A stretch of 7,723 nt of DNA, from the NCBI GenBank assembly GCA_046545795.1, contig JBKGZD010000124.1, positions 1 to 7,723 of the forward strand. The letters are read 5' to 3'. How positions within the stretch are numbered: position 1 is the first letter of the stretch; each line of letters begins with the position of its first letter. Position numbers and translations under genes: made by a program. The DNA is from JAGXLC01 sp046545795 (GTDB taxonomy: Bacteria; Bacteroidota; Bacteroidia; Bacteroidales; UBA12077). Positions 6,934 to 7,723 of this stretch are shown piece after piece. A model generated the notes under the pieces. It saw only the letters and a list, made by a program, of their open reading frames with translations, ran no database searches and was not told the origin of the DNA.

Positions 6934-7713
6934 GTGAAGCATAGTTTAACTTACAGCGAACTTGCAGATTTTCTTGATGAGAAGGTAGATTTATATAATT
7001 GTGAAGCATTCATTGAATCAGATCCCATTCAAATTCCTAAACAATTTGATGATCCTCGCGATATTGAAATAGCCGGATTCATGGCAGCAACTATTGCATG
7101 GGGTCAGCGTAGGACCATTATAGCAAATATGAATAAACTGCTTGAATGGATGGGTAACACACCTTATGATTTCCTTCTTAATGCAGACGATGATGACTTG
7201 TACGTATTTAGCAATTTTAAACACCGGACATTTAATGGAGAAGATTGTATCTATTTTCTTAAATCTCTTCAAAATTTATACAGAAACTATGGAGGACTGG
7301 GCAGGGTTTTCCAGGACGCTTACATGAAACATGGAGCTGTTCCGGAATCCTTAAAAGAATTTAGAAAACTGTTTTTCAAACTCCCGCATTCCAGGAGAAC
7401 GCAAAAACATGTGGCTGACATATCAAAGGGGTCAGCAGCAAAAAGACTGAACATGTTTCTAAGGTGGATGGTGAGAAATGATAAGCGGGGTATAGATTTT
7501 GGCTTATGGAACCAGATAAATTCAAAAGACTTGTACATTCCGCTTGATATCCATAGCGGTACAGTAGCGCGTAAGTTGGGCCTGCTTAAAAGAAAGCAGA
7601 ATGACTGGCACGCTGTGGAAGAACTAACTACTGCGCTGCGAAAATTTGATCCTGATGATCCTGTGAAATATGATTTTGCCCTTTTCGGGCTGGGTGTGTT
7701 TGAAAAATTTTAA
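6934..7713 (+). CDS. TIGR02757/DUF2400 family protein, function unknown
   Basis: A 259-residue protein of a conserved Bacteroidota family without a known reaction. I recognise it from the N-terminal pattern FLDEKVDLYN, FIESDPIQIP, DIEIAGFMAATIAWG (about residues 13-57), a central helical region, KHVADISKGSAAKRLNMFLRWMVR (about 153-177), the LDIHSGTVARKLGL segment (206-219), and the C-terminal DPVKYDFALFGLGVF. There is no signal peptide or clear membrane span, so it should be cytoplasmic. The DIH...AR and FDPDDPVKYDF segments loosely recall helix-hairpin-helix DNA glycosylase-like folds, but this is only an impression. The start is GTG at 6934, because no ATG precedes the conserved N-terminus and the frame does not extend usefully upstream. 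Length is normal for the family and the gene appears complete. It trails lolD by 11 bp, which suggests one transcript. Confidence 0.85.
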   Translation: MKHSLTYSELADFLDEKVDLYNCEAFIESDPIQIPKQFDDPRDIEIAGFMAATIAWGQRRTIIANMNKLLEWMGNTPYDFLLNADDDDLYVFSNFKHRTFNGEDCIYFLKSLQNLYRNYGGLGRVFQDAYMKHGAVPESLKEFRKLFFKLPHSRRTQKHVADISKGSAAKRLNMFLRWMVRNDKRGIDFGLWNQINSKDLYIPLDIHSGTVARKLGLLKRKQNDWHAVEELTTALRKFDPDDPVKYDFALFGLGVFEKF

Positions 7714-7723
7714 AATTGATTTT

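Overview
The window looks like chromosomal DNA from a member of the Bacteroidota, probably a Bacteroidales/Marinilabiliales-type or related marine or anaerobic lineage. The base composition is AT-rich. The first gene ends in a type IX secretion (Por) sorting domain, the second encodes a lipoprotein with a Bacteroidota-style GH13 fold, Shine-Dalgarno sequences are weak or absent, and the last gene belongs to the TIGR02757 family, which I know mainly from this phylum. The species cannot be named from the sequence.

Layout. Positions 3-2798 (+) hold the 3' portion of a large multidomain GH13 alpha-amylase with a T9SS tail; its start lies off the left edge. A strong hairpin follows at 2811-2850. 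Positions 3019-4437 (-) encode a second, smaller GH13 amylase that is a predicted lipoprotein; the two amylase genes converge. A 168-bp divergent spacer (4438-4605) carries a recognisable Bacteroidota-type promoter and a dyad. It leads to a 6-phosphofructokinase gene (4606-5700, +), a rho-independent terminator (5737-5768), a methylglyoxal synthase gene (5806-6180, +), a 91-bp spacer with a perfect inverted repeat, a LolD-type ABC ATPase gene (6272-6922, +), and 11 bp later a GTG-started TIGR02757/DUF2400 gene (6934-7713, +).

How the genes fit together. The left half handles alpha-glucans: one amylase is exported to the cell surface or medium by T9SS and one is membrane-anchored. The middle handles the resulting hexose phosphate: PFK drives glycolysis, and methylglyoxal synthase drains dihydroxyacetone phosphate when phosphate is short or sugar flux is too high. 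The right end is a separate housekeeping pair (lipoprotein release ATPase plus an uncharacterised conserved protein). The lipoprotein amylase could in principle be a client of the Lol pathway, but nothing in the sequence links them specifically.

I found no mobile elements, CRISPR arrays, tRNA or rRNA genes, and no clearly novel system. The points most worth a second look are the mixed ATP/PPi signature of the PFK, the dyad directly downstream of its candidate promoter, the pfk-mgsA pairing, and the lolD-TIGR02757 pair of unknown joint function.
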